Source: Candidatus Acidulodesulfobacterium ferriphilum (GTDB lineage Bacteria > SZUA-79 > Acidulodesulfobacterales > Acidulodesulfobacteraceae). Taken from it: 64,000 nucleotides of DNA. Shown in pieces: positions 8,256 through 16,455 of the stretch; position 1 is the first letter of the stretch; each line of letters opens with the position of its first letter. A model generated the notes under the pieces. It saw only the letters and a list, made by a program, of their open reading frames with translations. It had not been told where the DNA came from and searched no databases. Where the stretch lies: assembly GCA_004195035.1 (NCBI GenBank), contig SGBD01000001.1:806001-870000 (forward strand). The letters are read 5' to 3'. Both the position numbers and the translations under genes were made by a program.

Positions 8256-9215
8256 ATGAACATCTTTTTAAATTCAACCGTCTTTCAAATCTTTCAGGTT
8301 ATAACCGTCCTTGGTTTTTCCCCGTTTATTGCGGGCTTTATCGGCAAGATAGAGGAGATTTTTGAGGGGAAGAAGGGACCTTCGGTTTTTCAGCCTTATT
8401 ACGATATTCATAAACTATTCCAAAAAGAGATATTGATACCGCCTTCCGCCTCGTTTATTTTTAAGTCAGCCCCGTTCGTTTCTTTTATTTCGATGGTGCT
8501 TATTACCCTTCTTATTCCTGTTTTAACCGCATATCCGCTTCCCCTTGGATTTATGGGCGATATGCTCGGAGGGGCATTTCTTTTTTCCCTTTCATCATTT
8601 TTTATAAACATTGCTTCCCTTGATTTGGGTACAAGCTATGGGGGGCTGGGTTCGTCCCGCGCCACCCTTCTCGCGATTCTTTCCGAGCCTACCCTTATTC
8701 TCGTTTTTGTGGGCGTAGCTTTAATAGCACAATCCACACTGCCTTATGTGATGCTGCGTACTATAACCGCATCATTGCCTTTTTATTTTAGTCCGCCCCA
8801 TTTCTTAATTATAGCCGCATTTTTTCTCTTATTTCTGGCGGATACGGATAGAAGGCCTATTAACGCCTCAACTCATGCCGAGATGAGCATGATTGAAGAG
8901 GCAAGAATTTTGGATTATTCAGGTCCATATTTAGCTCTTTTAAAATGGTCAGGGTATATGAAACAATTTTTACTTTTGGTGATTTTTTTGAATGTACTGG
9001 TTTTTCCATGGGGGCTATCCATTAATCATAGTCTCGCAGGTCTTATTATTGCTGTAATCAGTCTTATTTTAAAAATGTTAATTGTGGGATTCATAGCCGG
9101 AATTATAGATACCGCTATTTCAAGATTGAGATTCTTCAGGTATCAGGAGTATTTTGCCGCCGCATTCGTTTTAAGCGTTCTTGCGATAATGACATTTCAA
9201 TATAAGGGTTTTTAA
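8256..9215 (+). CDS. hyfC: Hydrogenase-4/formate hydrogenlyase membrane subunit, HyfC/HycD (NuoH-like)
   Basis: 319-residue polytopic protein related to NuoH, the subunit joining the membrane arm to the peripheral arm in complex I and group 4 hydrogenases. The first loop has the family signature G-P-S-V-F-Q-P-Y-Y-D-I-H-K-L-F-Q-K-E near residue 40. A later loop has T-D-R-R-P-I-N and E-M-S-M-I-E-E-A-R, typical of HycD/HyfC. It is the first gene of a six-gene operon; no strong ribosome site precedes the ATG. Confidence 0.88.
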   Translation: MNIFLNSTVFQIFQVITVLGFSPFIAGFIGKIEEIFEGKKGPSVFQPYYDIHKLFQKEILIPPSASFIFKSAPFVSFISMVLITLLIPVLTAYPLPLGFMGDMLGGAFLFSLSSFFINIASLDLGTSYGGLGSSRATLLAILSEPTLILVFVGVALIAQSTLPYVMLRTITASLPFYFSPPHFLIIAAFFLLFLADTDRRPINASTHAEMSMIEEARILDYSGPYLALLKWSGYMKQFLLLVIFLNVLVFPWGLSINHSLAGLIIAVISLILKMLIVGFIAGIIDTAISRLRFFRYQEYFAAAFVLSVLAIMTFQYKGF

Positions 9216-9250
9216 ATTATTTAAATATTAAAATTCTGGAGCAATCAAAT

Positions 9251-9925
9251 ATGCTGGGATATGTAATGCCGCTTTATGTTTATGTCATAGAAGACCTTTT
9301 GGCTGCATTGATTCTTTTATCGTCTTTTGTGATGCTTAGCTCAAGATGGATATCTTTTTATATCCATGCCTACGGATTTCAATCGTTTTTAATATTTATT
9401 TTAACGCTCGTTTTAGGAATCGAATCGCAAAATATAGATTTATACTTTGTTGCATTTTTAACCTTATTTGTCAGGACAATCATAGTGCCTTACATACTTT
9501 TAAAAATGATTAAAAAATTCAATATTAAAGAAGAAGTAAAACTTATTATAAAGATACCGCTTTCAATTATCTCTGGACTATTACTGACGGTTTTTGCCTA
9601 TTTTTTGATATACAGGTTGATTTCTCCTTTTTCGCCTAAAATAGTTATTAATGCCTCGTCTATTGCTTTAAGTCTTATATTTATAGGTTTTTTTATGATT
9701 ATATCGAGGTTTACGACGATAACCCATATATTAGGATTACTTGTTATAGAAAACGGAATATTTCTTTTATCCGTCGTCGTAGTTCCGACTCTTCCGATAA
9801 TCGTAGAATTGGTGGTTTTGTTCGATATTTTGGTTACCGTTGTGGCAATGCTGATTCTATCGATGTTTATGAAGATGCAGACAGGTTCTTTTTCCACAAC
9901 CATGCTAAATAGATTAGTCGGGTAA
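9251..9925 (+). CDS. hyfE: Hydrogenase-4 membrane subunit HyfE-like (NuoK/MrpC-like)
   Basis: 224-residue hydrophobic protein with about six to seven membrane segments. Its C-terminal half resembles NuoK/MrpC-type subunits, with a glutamate in a membrane helix (V-I-E-N-G-I). HyfE proteins have this size and place in hyf operons. The short N-terminal region is divergent, so the identification rests on size, topology and position between hyfC and hyfF. The next gene starts 5 bases after its stop. Confidence 0.8.
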   Translation: MLGYVMPLYVYVIEDLLAALILLSSFVMLSSRWISFYIHAYGFQSFLIFILTLVLGIESQNIDLYFVAFLTLFVRTIIVPYILLKMIKKFNIKEEVKLIIKIPLSIISGLLLTVFAYFLIYRLISPFSPKIVINASSIALSLIFIGFFMIISRFTTITHILGLLVIENGIFLLSVVVVPTLPIIVELVVLFDILVTVVAMLILSMFMKMQTGSFSTTMLNRLVG

Positions 9926-9930
9926 AATAT

Positions 9931-11406
9931 ATGAATATTTTCATTATTACATTTTTGATAATCCCCTTATTTGCATCCTTAAGTTCTTTTATTATAAAAA
10001 ATAATAGATTTGCCGAATATATAAGCCTTTTGTCCTCATCCTTATGCCTGATTGGCGCATTTATTATTCTTTATTTTTTAATAAGCCTTAAAGCTATTTC
10101 TATTTTTAACAGTGCAATAGTAATAGATAAGTTTGGCGCTTATATAATCCTGTTGGTTAGTATCGTATATTTTTTATCGTCGATGTATTCTATTTCATAT
10201 ATGAGGCTTGCAATGGAAGACGAGCAGATGACGGATAGGGAGTTTAACAGGTATTATCTTTTTTTGAATCTTTTTGCTTTGACGATGCTTATCGCTCCAA
10301 TGATTAACAATATGGCGGTTTACCTGATAGACATAGAACTTACCACGGTAGCAAGCGCTTTTTTGGTTATTGCGGAGGTTACGGAAAAATCGATAGAAGC
10401 GGCATGGAAGTACATCCTGATAGTTTCTTCGGGAATCTCGCTTGCCCTTTTAGGCACGATACTATTTTATCTTTCGGGAAATATTCCCGGAAGCGCAAAT
10501 GCCGTTTCATCTTTAGACTGGACAACTTTACGCTTGAATGCCGTTTATCTTAATAAAGATATAGTAAGGTTTGCATTTGTTTTAATCGTGATAGGTTTAG
10601 GTACCAAAGTCGGTCTTGCTCCAATGCATACATGGCTTCCCGATGCCCATTCGGAAGCGCCTTCCCCTATTTCAAGCATGCTTTCGGCATCTCTTTTAAA
10701 TACGGCAATATACGGCATAATGAGGTATTTTAGTATTACGGGGAAAAATCTTGGATTTAATTATCCGAACACAATAATGGTTATTATAGGTCTTTTTACA
10801 ATATTTACAGGGGTAATGGGAATTATTAATCAAAAATCGACAAAAAGGCTTTTTGCATATTCGAGTATCGAACATATGGGAATAATTAGTTTAGGGTTTG
10901 GTCTGGGGGGCGTATTTGGAACTTTTGGCGCCCTTTTGCAGATGTTCGGTCACAGCCTTGCAAAACCTGTCATGTTTTTTGGTTCCGGAAATTTGCTGCA
11001 CAAGTATAAAACGAAGGATATTAAAAAAATTAAAGGCGTTTTTTATGTTATGCCTAAAACCGCTTTTTTATTTTCCATTGGCGTGCTTGCATTAACCGGG
11101 TCTCCGCCTTCGGTAACCTTTATAAGCGAATTTTTAATTATACTTCAAAGTTTAAAAAACGGCTATTATGTAGTAACGATAATGCTTATAAGTCTTTTAA
11201 TTGCGGCATTTGTTAGTTTATTGGCAAAAGTCGGCTCTATTGTTTTCGGAAAAAAAGATAATGATTTAAATATTAAAAAGGGCGATTTTGGGCTCTCATC
11301 TTATTTGCCCATGGCTCTGCCGCTTGCGGCATTGATAATTTTAGGGTTTTATATACCGGGAAACCTGCATAGTTTATTGCTGGATATAGTTCAGATAATT
11401 AGATAA
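9931..11406 (+). CDS. hyfF: Proton-translocating antiporter-like subunit HyfF/NuoN-type
   Basis: 491 residues and about 14 membrane helices, of the NADH-quinone oxidoreductase/Mrp antiporter family (Proton_antipo_M). The L-A-P-M-H-T-W-L-P-D-A-H-S-E-A-P segment near residue 229 is the family signature. A membrane Glu in the I-D-I-E-L region and Lys in helix 7-type positions would carry protons. It probably pumps H+ or Na+ coupled to electron transfer in the peripheral arm. Confidence 0.9.
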   Translation: MNIFIITFLIIPLFASLSSFIIKNNRFAEYISLLSSSLCLIGAFIILYFLISLKAISIFNSAIVIDKFGAYIILLVSIVYFLSSMYSISYMRLAMEDEQMTDREFNRYYLFLNLFALTMLIAPMINNMAVYLIDIELTTVASAFLVIAEVTEKSIEAAWKYILIVSSGISLALLGTILFYLSGNIPGSANAVSSLDWTTLRLNAVYLNKDIVRFAFVLIVIGLGTKVGLAPMHTWLPDAHSEAPSPISSMLSASLLNTAIYGIMRYFSITGKNLGFNYPNTIMVIIGLFTIFTGVMGIINQKSTKRLFAYSSIEHMGIISLGFGLGGVFGTFGALLQMFGHSLAKPVMFFGSGNLLHKYKTKDIKKIKGVFYVMPKTAFLFSIGVLALTGSPPSVTFISEFLIILQSLKNGYYVVTIMLISLLIAAFVSLLAKVGSIVFGKKDNDLNIKKGDFGLSSYLPMALPLAALIILGFYIPGNLHSLLLDIVQIIR

Positions 11407-11434
11407 ATAAAAATAATAATATTTAAAGACCATT

Positions 11435-12598
11435 ATGCCGCATAGTAAATATAAATTTCTGGGAGATTACGAATTTATCTGGGGTCCGGTGAGAAAAGGC
11501 GTCTCCGAATCTATTTTATATGAATTTTTGTCATCGGGGGAAGAGCTTCATAATTTGGATATAACATCCGGATATAAACAAAGGGATGCAGGGAATGTCC
11601 TTGCTGAAAAGGGTAATTTATACGAACAGGTTTTAGCCATAGAAAGAATATCGGGACTCCATGCCTTTAGCTCGTCGCTTAGTTATTGCCTTAGCGTTGA
11701 AAACTTTTTTGGGCTTGCGGATAAAATTCATAAAAACCTGCAAATCTTACGGATGTTTTTTGCGGAAGTGGAAAGAATTAGGAATCACATAGAAAACTTA
11801 TCCGAAATAGCGGAATCAACCTATATTCAGGTACCCTCAGCCATGTATTCTTATTATGCCGAGATGTTAAAGCAACTATCTTTGAAATTTTTAAGTTCCC
11901 GTTATTTAATGGGCATCAATACAATAGGAGGAATTAGAAAAAATTTATCGTTGAATGATATAGAATTTATTTTCAATTCGGTTAAGCCTGTTGTGAGCCG
12001 CGTTCAGGAAATCATTAAAAAAAATATGGAGACCAAGTCCCATATAGATAGGCTAAAAACCACGGGGAAAATAGATATGAAAACGGCGAAGCGGTTTTGC
12101 GCAAAGGGTGTTGCCGCAAAAAGCGCAGGAATAAATTCGGATTTAAGAATTAAAAGACCTTATCTTTTGTACGGCGATATAAAACTAAATAGTATTATAT
12201 TTAATGACGGCGATGCATTTTCAAGGTATATGGTCAGGATAGGAGAGATCACTCAATCATTAAGGATACTTGATTATTGTTTAGAAATGCTTAAAAAAAA
12301 TAGATTTAATAACACTTCGGATTATTTCATAAACAGGGATGAAATAGACAGGCTAAAAGATTCTGGACCTGAAAATAATAAAAAAAGGCATGGATTCGGT
12401 TATGCGGAATCTTCCGAGGGGTCAATTTTCTGTTATATAAAAGATTTTGACGGATGCGTTTTTAAGAAAATAAATTTAAAATACCCGTTTGAAAATAATT
12501 ATAAATTATTTGCCTGCGGAGTTAAAAATACTATGATGATGGATTTTAACATTAACGAAACGAGTTATAACTTTTCGGTTGCGGCGCTGGATAAATAA
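11435..12598 (+). CDS. Hydrogenase large-subunit/NuoD homologue lacking all NiFe ligands
   Basis: 387 residues aligned by eye with the group 4 hydrogenase large subunit (HycE/HyfG) and NuoD: G-P-V-R-K-G at the N-terminus, then E-R-I-S-G-L-H-A-F and a V-E-R-I-R-N-H-I-E-N-L helix. In true hydrogenases the second stretch reads E-R-V-C-G-I-C-G-F; here both cysteines are replaced (Ser and His). The C-terminal D-P-C-x-x-C is also absent (M-D-F-N-I-N-E-T-S). The protein therefore cannot bind a NiFe centre in the known way, and no hydrogenase maturation genes are nearby. This matches energy-converting hydrogenase-related (Ehr) complexes of unknown substrate; the assignment is inference. Confidence 0.82.
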   Translation: MPHSKYKFLGDYEFIWGPVRKGVSESILYEFLSSGEELHNLDITSGYKQRDAGNVLAEKGNLYEQVLAIERISGLHAFSSSLSYCLSVENFFGLADKIHKNLQILRMFFAEVERIRNHIENLSEIAESTYIQVPSAMYSYYAEMLKQLSLKFLSSRYLMGINTIGGIRKNLSLNDIEFIFNSVKPVVSRVQEIIKKNMETKSHIDRLKTTGKIDMKTAKRFCAKGVAAKSAGINSDLRIKRPYLLYGDIKLNSIIFNDGDAFSRYMVRIGEITQSLRILDYCLEMLKKNRFNNTSDYFINRDEIDRLKDSGPENNKKRHGFGYAESSEGSIFCYIKDFDGCVFKKINLKYPFENNYKLFACGVKNTMMMDFNINETSYNFSVAALDK

Positions 12599-12639
12599 TT
12601 GAAAAATCAAAATATTTTTTAATAAAGGATTGAAGTATA

Positions 12640-13491
12640 ATGGCTTTCTGGACATATAGCGGATTGAAATTTGGAATAAAATCTGTAAAATTTCCGAAGG
12701 AAAACGATTTTTACGATGGTTTTATCTCATCCATAAAAATCAACGGGCAAAAGTGTCTAAATCAAGACAAAACGGCCGGTTTATCAGGGAAAAGCGACGG
12801 GTTGCAGTGCAGAAAATGCGAGCTTGTCTGTCCGACTAAAGCGGTTAACCTGAATAATTTAGCAGACGGCGAAAACGGGAAGGGCGGGCAGGCATTAAAA
12901 GCGATTGATGCGAACAGATGTATCTTCTGCGGATTATGCATTGACGCTTGCAGCGATATTGCGGGCGCAATTTATTATAGCAATGATTTTGATTTCGATA
13001 TAGCCCCTTCACCCTGTGCAGGCAAGATAAAAGCCTTTAAAAAATCTCTATTTGTAAAGCATATAGATACAGGGTCTTGCGGGGCATGCGAGTCGGAAAT
13101 TAATGCGTTGAACAATCCGTATTACAATATGCACAGGCTTGGTATTTTTATAACGCCGAGTCCCCGGTTTGCCGATGTGTTATTGGTTACAGGAACTTTC
13201 ACTAAAAAGATGTCCGATATATTTTTTAATGTTTTGGACAATATTCCAAAACCGAGATATGTTGTTCTAATCGGCTCCTGTTCCCTGACCGGCGGCGTAT
13301 TCGAGAGGTCGGAAGCCGATGAAGACGGTTTTAATACAGGGTTATTAAACAGTACGGAAACTAAAGAGGGGACGGATTTAAATCCGTCCCCTCTGCTGAA
13401 CGAAAATGTTATTGCTTTGCCTCACTGTCCGCCTAATCCATTCGAAATATTAAATGTTTTATTGCTAATCAAAAAGGGTGATTTCAAATGA
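12640..13491 (+). CDS. Fused two-cluster ferredoxin / NuoB-like small subunit (HyfH-HyfI fusion)
   Basis: 283 residues. The N-terminal ferredoxin part (about 1-125) has eight cysteines for two 4Fe-4S clusters. The second motif is a regular C-x2-C-x2-C-x3-C. In the first, the leading Cys is displaced by an insert of about 17 residues. The C-terminal part is NuoB/HyfI-like with G-S-C-G-A-C-E, G-S-C-S-L-T-G-G and H-C-P-P-N-P, so the proximal cluster is intact. In E. coli hydrogenase-4 these are two proteins. A perfect 30-bp palindrome (13365-13394) is embedded in frame just before the last cluster motif. The stop overlaps the next start by 4 bases. Confidence 0.85.
   Translation: MAFWTYSGLKFGIKSVKFPKENDFYDGFISSIKINGQKCLNQDKTAGLSGKSDGLQCRKCELVCPTKAVNLNNLADGENGKGGQALKAIDANRCIFCGLCIDACSDIAGAIYYSNDFDFDIAPSPCAGKIKAFKKSLFVKHIDTGSCGACESEINALNNPYYNMHRLGIFITPSPRFADVLLVTGTFTKKMSDIFFNVLDNIPKPRYVVLIGSCSLTGGVFERSEADEDGFNTGLLNSTETKEGTDLNPSPLLNENVIALPHCPPNPFEILNVLLLIKKGDFK
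13365..13394. repeat. Perfect palindrome inside the fused small-subunit gene
   Basis: Two 15-base arms (13365-13379 and 13380-13394), core GGACGGATTT/AAATCCGTCC, form a palindrome with no spacer. The same design occurs at 13584-13607 and 42594-42617. It encodes the hydrophilic stretch E-G-T-D-L-N-P-S-P-L, which looks like an insertion in a loop. Confidence 0.85.
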
Positions 13492-15647
13492 ATTTAAGCC
13501 TCTTAAATCCTTTAAATTATTATTACTTATTCTTAATTTTTTCTGCGGCAGGGATATTAGTTTCGTTTTTAGGTTTGATATTCGGGGACAGATTTAAATC
13601 TGCCCCCTTTAAAATGTTTTTCGCTTTTTCAAACATTCTTTACATGGCGGCTTCTTTAACGGCAGTTTCATTTTCTGTAATTGCATTTTTTAAAGGCGGA
13701 AATATATTAAACCGGATGCTCTATATCGGCAGGTTTTTTCCCGCCGGCAGAGTAATGTTGAAATTCGATACGCTAAGCGATTTTTTTATATTATTTATTT
13801 TTGCCGTATTTTTTTACATTTCTTTATATCAGATAAGATATGTTAAAGGGTTAGATTCTGAAATAAACCGGTCGTTATTTTCTTTTTTATACGGGATAAT
13901 GCTTATAAGTGTTTATTTTGTCATCATTGCCTTTAACGGTTTTGTATTTATGATTTTTTGGGAAATAATGGCCATATCGTCATTTTTCTTAGTAATGACC
14001 AAACATTATATAAAAGGGACAAAAAGGGCGGCATTTTTAATGGCGGTAATTACCGAAATCGGCGCAATGTTAATAATAGTTGGATTAATGATTCTGTATT
14101 TATACTCAAACAATTTTAATCTATATGCGTTAAAAGATGCAGTAATACCCGGTTATACAAAAGAAATAGTCTTTACCCTGTTTTTATTTGGGTTTGGGGC
14201 AAAGATGGGGATTGTTCCTTTGCATATCTGGCTTCCTGAAGCCCATCCGGCATCCCCTTCGGGAGTGTCGGGAGTTTTAAGCGGCGTGCTTACATCCTGC
14301 GGCGTTTATGGCATTATGCGGTTTGGGCTTTATGTTCTTCACCCTGCGGACAGCGCGCTGCCGATAGGGACTATGATATTAATCGTAGCCGCTTTCACGA
14401 TGTTTTTTGGGGTGCTGTATATGTCTCAAACCCATGATATAAAGGTTTTGTTGTCTTATTCCACCGTAGATAACATGGGTCTTATATTAACGGGGATAGG
14501 GGCGTCCCTGTATTATAAATATTACGGATTATACGGGCTTTCCGCTTTAGCGCTGGTTGCATCTTTATATGCGCTCATAAATCACGCATTCTTTAAAAGC
14601 CTTTTGTTTATGGGTGCAGGTAATATCGAGCATGAAACCGGAAGTCACAATATGGACGATTTTGGGGGAATTTTAAAGAGGATGCCCGTAACCGGAGCGC
14701 TTATATTTGCAGGGGTTCTTGCAGCCGCGGGGATTCCGCCGCTTAACGGGTTTGTCTCGGAATGGCTTAACCTTGAGGTGGTTTTTTTGGGTTTCCATAT
14801 AAGCGGCGTTTTACCAAGAATACTTCTTTTTGGCGCAGGTTCTATTTTAGCCTTAAGCTCAGCCGTTGCAATTTCCAGTTATGTAAAATTATACGGTTTA
14901 ACCTTTCTTGGTTTGCCAAGGTCTGAGAAGGCAAAAAAGGTGAAAGAGGTTCCGTTATCCATGAATATAGCATTGATAATCCCGGTACTTTTAAGCATTT
15001 CCCTTGCCGGTTTTATGTTTCTATATACGCCTGTTTTTTCTAAGGTGGCGGAATCGATATACCGCATAAATATCGGCAAAAACATTTTACACAATTATAT
15101 TTTTATACCGTATTACAGCTCTTTTTCCGCATCAAGCCCCATATATCTGTTTTTTGTATCTATACTGCTTTTGTCAGCCCTTTATATCTTATATAAGGTT
15201 ATAATAAAACCCAAAAAACGGTTTGTGGATTATGCATGGACGGGCGGTAAAAATATAATTAACCCGCACGCTCAGGTTTCTACGCTTGGTTTTTCCAATG
15301 CTCTAAGGATAATGTTTAATCTTGTTTACGGGCAGAGAAAGAGGCTTTCGGATAGAAAAGCCTATCCGCTTTCTTATTATCACGGGGATGATTATTTAAA
15401 ACAGGATAAAAAAGGCATATCCAACCCGTTCCCTTATTCATCTTATTATCACAATTCAAGCGGCTACGGTTCCTACATATTTCCGCTTATCGAATATTAT
15501 TTGTATCTGCCCTTGATAAAATTCTTCGAAAAGATAAGCTCCGTAATGACCGAATTAATGCAAAACGGGTCTTTAAATCTTTATATTTTTTATATATTTT
15601 TTGTTTTTGCGGCGGCGTTTTTTATAATTGTTCTAATTCCCGTTTAA
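13488..15647 (+). CDS. hyfB: Proton-translocating antiporter-like subunit HyfB/NuoL-type
   Basis: 719 residues with about 16 membrane helices, of the Proton_antipo_M/Mrp family. The signature P-L-H-I-W-L-P-E-A-H-P-A-S-P-S-G near residue 244 is clear, and the length agrees with HyfB/HycC. The C-terminal extension, after about residue 565, contains a hydrophilic loop rich in Tyr and Ser and a last membrane helix. The start overlaps the preceding gene (ATGA). A near-palindromic repeat (13584-13607) lies in codons 33-40, in the loop F-G-D-R-F-K-S-A-P-F-K. It is the last gene of the operon. Confidence 0.9.
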   Translation: MNLSLLNPLNYYYLFLIFSAAGILVSFLGLIFGDRFKSAPFKMFFAFSNILYMAASLTAVSFSVIAFFKGGNILNRMLYIGRFFPAGRVMLKFDTLSDFFILFIFAVFFYISLYQIRYVKGLDSEINRSLFSFLYGIMLISVYFVIIAFNGFVFMIFWEIMAISSFFLVMTKHYIKGTKRAAFLMAVITEIGAMLIIVGLMILYLYSNNFNLYALKDAVIPGYTKEIVFTLFLFGFGAKMGIVPLHIWLPEAHPASPSGVSGVLSGVLTSCGVYGIMRFGLYVLHPADSALPIGTMILIVAAFTMFFGVLYMSQTHDIKVLLSYSTVDNMGLILTGIGASLYYKYYGLYGLSALALVASLYALINHAFFKSLLFMGAGNIEHETGSHNMDDFGGILKRMPVTGALIFAGVLAAAGIPPLNGFVSEWLNLEVVFLGFHISGVLPRILLFGAGSILALSSAVAISSYVKLYGLTFLGLPRSEKAKKVKEVPLSMNIALIIPVLLSISLAGFMFLYTPVFSKVAESIYRINIGKNILHNYIFIPYYSSFSASSPIYLFFVSILLLSALYILYKVIIKPKKRFVDYAWTGGKNIINPHAQVSTLGFSNALRIMFNLVYGQRKRLSDRKAYPLSYYHGDDYLKQDKKGISNPFPYSSYYHNSSGYGSYIFPLIEYYLYLPLIKFFEKISSVMTELMQNGSLNLYIFYIFFVFAAAFFIIVLIPV
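13584..13607. repeat. Near-palindromic repeat inside hyfB
   Basis: GGGGACAGATTT (13584-13595) is followed directly by AAATCTGCCCCC (13596-13607). The centre CAGATTT/AAATCTG and the four outer G/C pairs match with one mispair. It is the same family as 13365-13394 and 42594-42617. Confidence 0.75.
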
Positions 15648-15929
15648 ATTAAAAATTTTTATTATATGAAAGTAATTGAGCGAAATGAACAGTACGTTTT
15701 TATCAAGCCGTTCGGATGCTATCCCTAAATTTTTCATTTATTAACCCTCAATATATATTTTCTATTTTTATGAAATATCGTAATTCAATATTTATCATAA
15801 ATTTCATCAAATTGTAATAATTTTGTCATAATATTGTAACAGTAATTAAGTTAAAATAATAACTCTTCCAATTTTTTCGTAATTGGATATTTAAAAAATT
15901 GATGTTATAATTGAAAGGAGAGTTATTAA
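15648..15929. other. AT-rich intergenic region before the coiled-coil gene
   Basis: It contains a 20-codon open frame (15666-15728, MKVIERNEQY...) without recognisable family or clear ribosome site, possibly a gene remnant. Otherwise it is AT-rich sequence with no clear structure. Confidence 0.4.
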
Positions 15930-16427
15930 ATGGAAGCTAAGGAACATGTTATGGATTTTTCTATATCCCCCGAAAAATATTTCGATGCCCGCTTTGACGG
16001 TCAGGAAAAACTGTTTAATTCACGGTTTGACAATCTTACCGGCTATGTGAATACCAAGTTTGACGAATTTGAGATAAGATTTTCCGAGCTTGACAGGAAA
16101 ATAGATATCTTAGACAAAAAAATCGATTCAAAAGCTTCAGAGTTTAGGTTTGAGGCAAGAGCCGACGAGTTAAACAAGAAAATCGATGATAGATTCTCGG
16201 AACTTGATAAAAAAATCGATGAAAAGTTTACCTTCCTTGATAAAAAAATCGATGAAAAGTTTACCTTCCTTGACAGAAAAATAGATGTCAAGTTTACCGA
16301 GCTTGACGGGAAAATCGATGAAAAATTTACTGTACTCGATAGGAAATTTACCTGGGGCATGGGTTTAATGATGGGTTTTTTTACAATAATGTTTGCGGTA
16401 ATAATCGGCATCCATTTTATAAAATAA
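15930..16427 (+). CDS. Tail-anchored coiled-coil protein with 11-residue repeats
   Basis: 165 residues. From about residue 50 to 140 there are repeats of 11 residues of the type F-T-F-L-D-K-K-I-D-E-K, five of them nearly identical between about 88 and 140. They are encoded by 33-base direct repeats (about 16190-16350). Hendecad spacing predicts a long, nearly straight coiled coil. A single hydrophobic segment at the very C-terminus (about 143-163) would anchor it in the membrane. The layout resembles the DUF1640 (CCDC90-like) group. A GGAG ribosome site precedes the ATG. Function unknown; no link to its neighbours can be shown. Confidence 0.75.
   Translation: MEAKEHVMDFSISPEKYFDARFDGQEKLFNSRFDNLTGYVNTKFDEFEIRFSELDRKIDILDKKIDSKASEFRFEARADELNKKIDDRFSELDKKIDEKFTFLDKKIDEKFTFLDRKIDVKFTELDGKIDEKFTVLDRKFTWGMGLMMGFFTIMFAVIIGIHFIK
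16190..16350 (+). repeat. Tandem 33-base repeats within the coiled-coil gene
   Basis: Units of the type GAxCTTGATAAAAAAATCGA followed by TGAAAAGTTTAC are repeated about five times. Two adjacent copies are nearly identical, which points to recent unit duplication. Confidence 0.75.
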
Positions 16428-16455
16428 GAAATAGTTCCGTATAAGCCGTTTTTAA

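Noticed and set aside
11435-12598. Functional NiFe hydrogenase large subunit
   Set aside because: Both ligand pairs are absent, so annotation as a hydrogenase catalytic subunit would be misleading.
15666-15728. A 20-residue small protein gene
   Set aside because: No clear ribosome site, family or conservation can be shown; mentioned only as an open frame in the intergenic region.
16043-16411. 122-codon Ser/Asn-rich repeat protein on the minus strand
   Set aside because: It is the antisense image of the repeated coiled-coil gene; low-complexity repeats arise from the opposite strand and there is no ribosome site.
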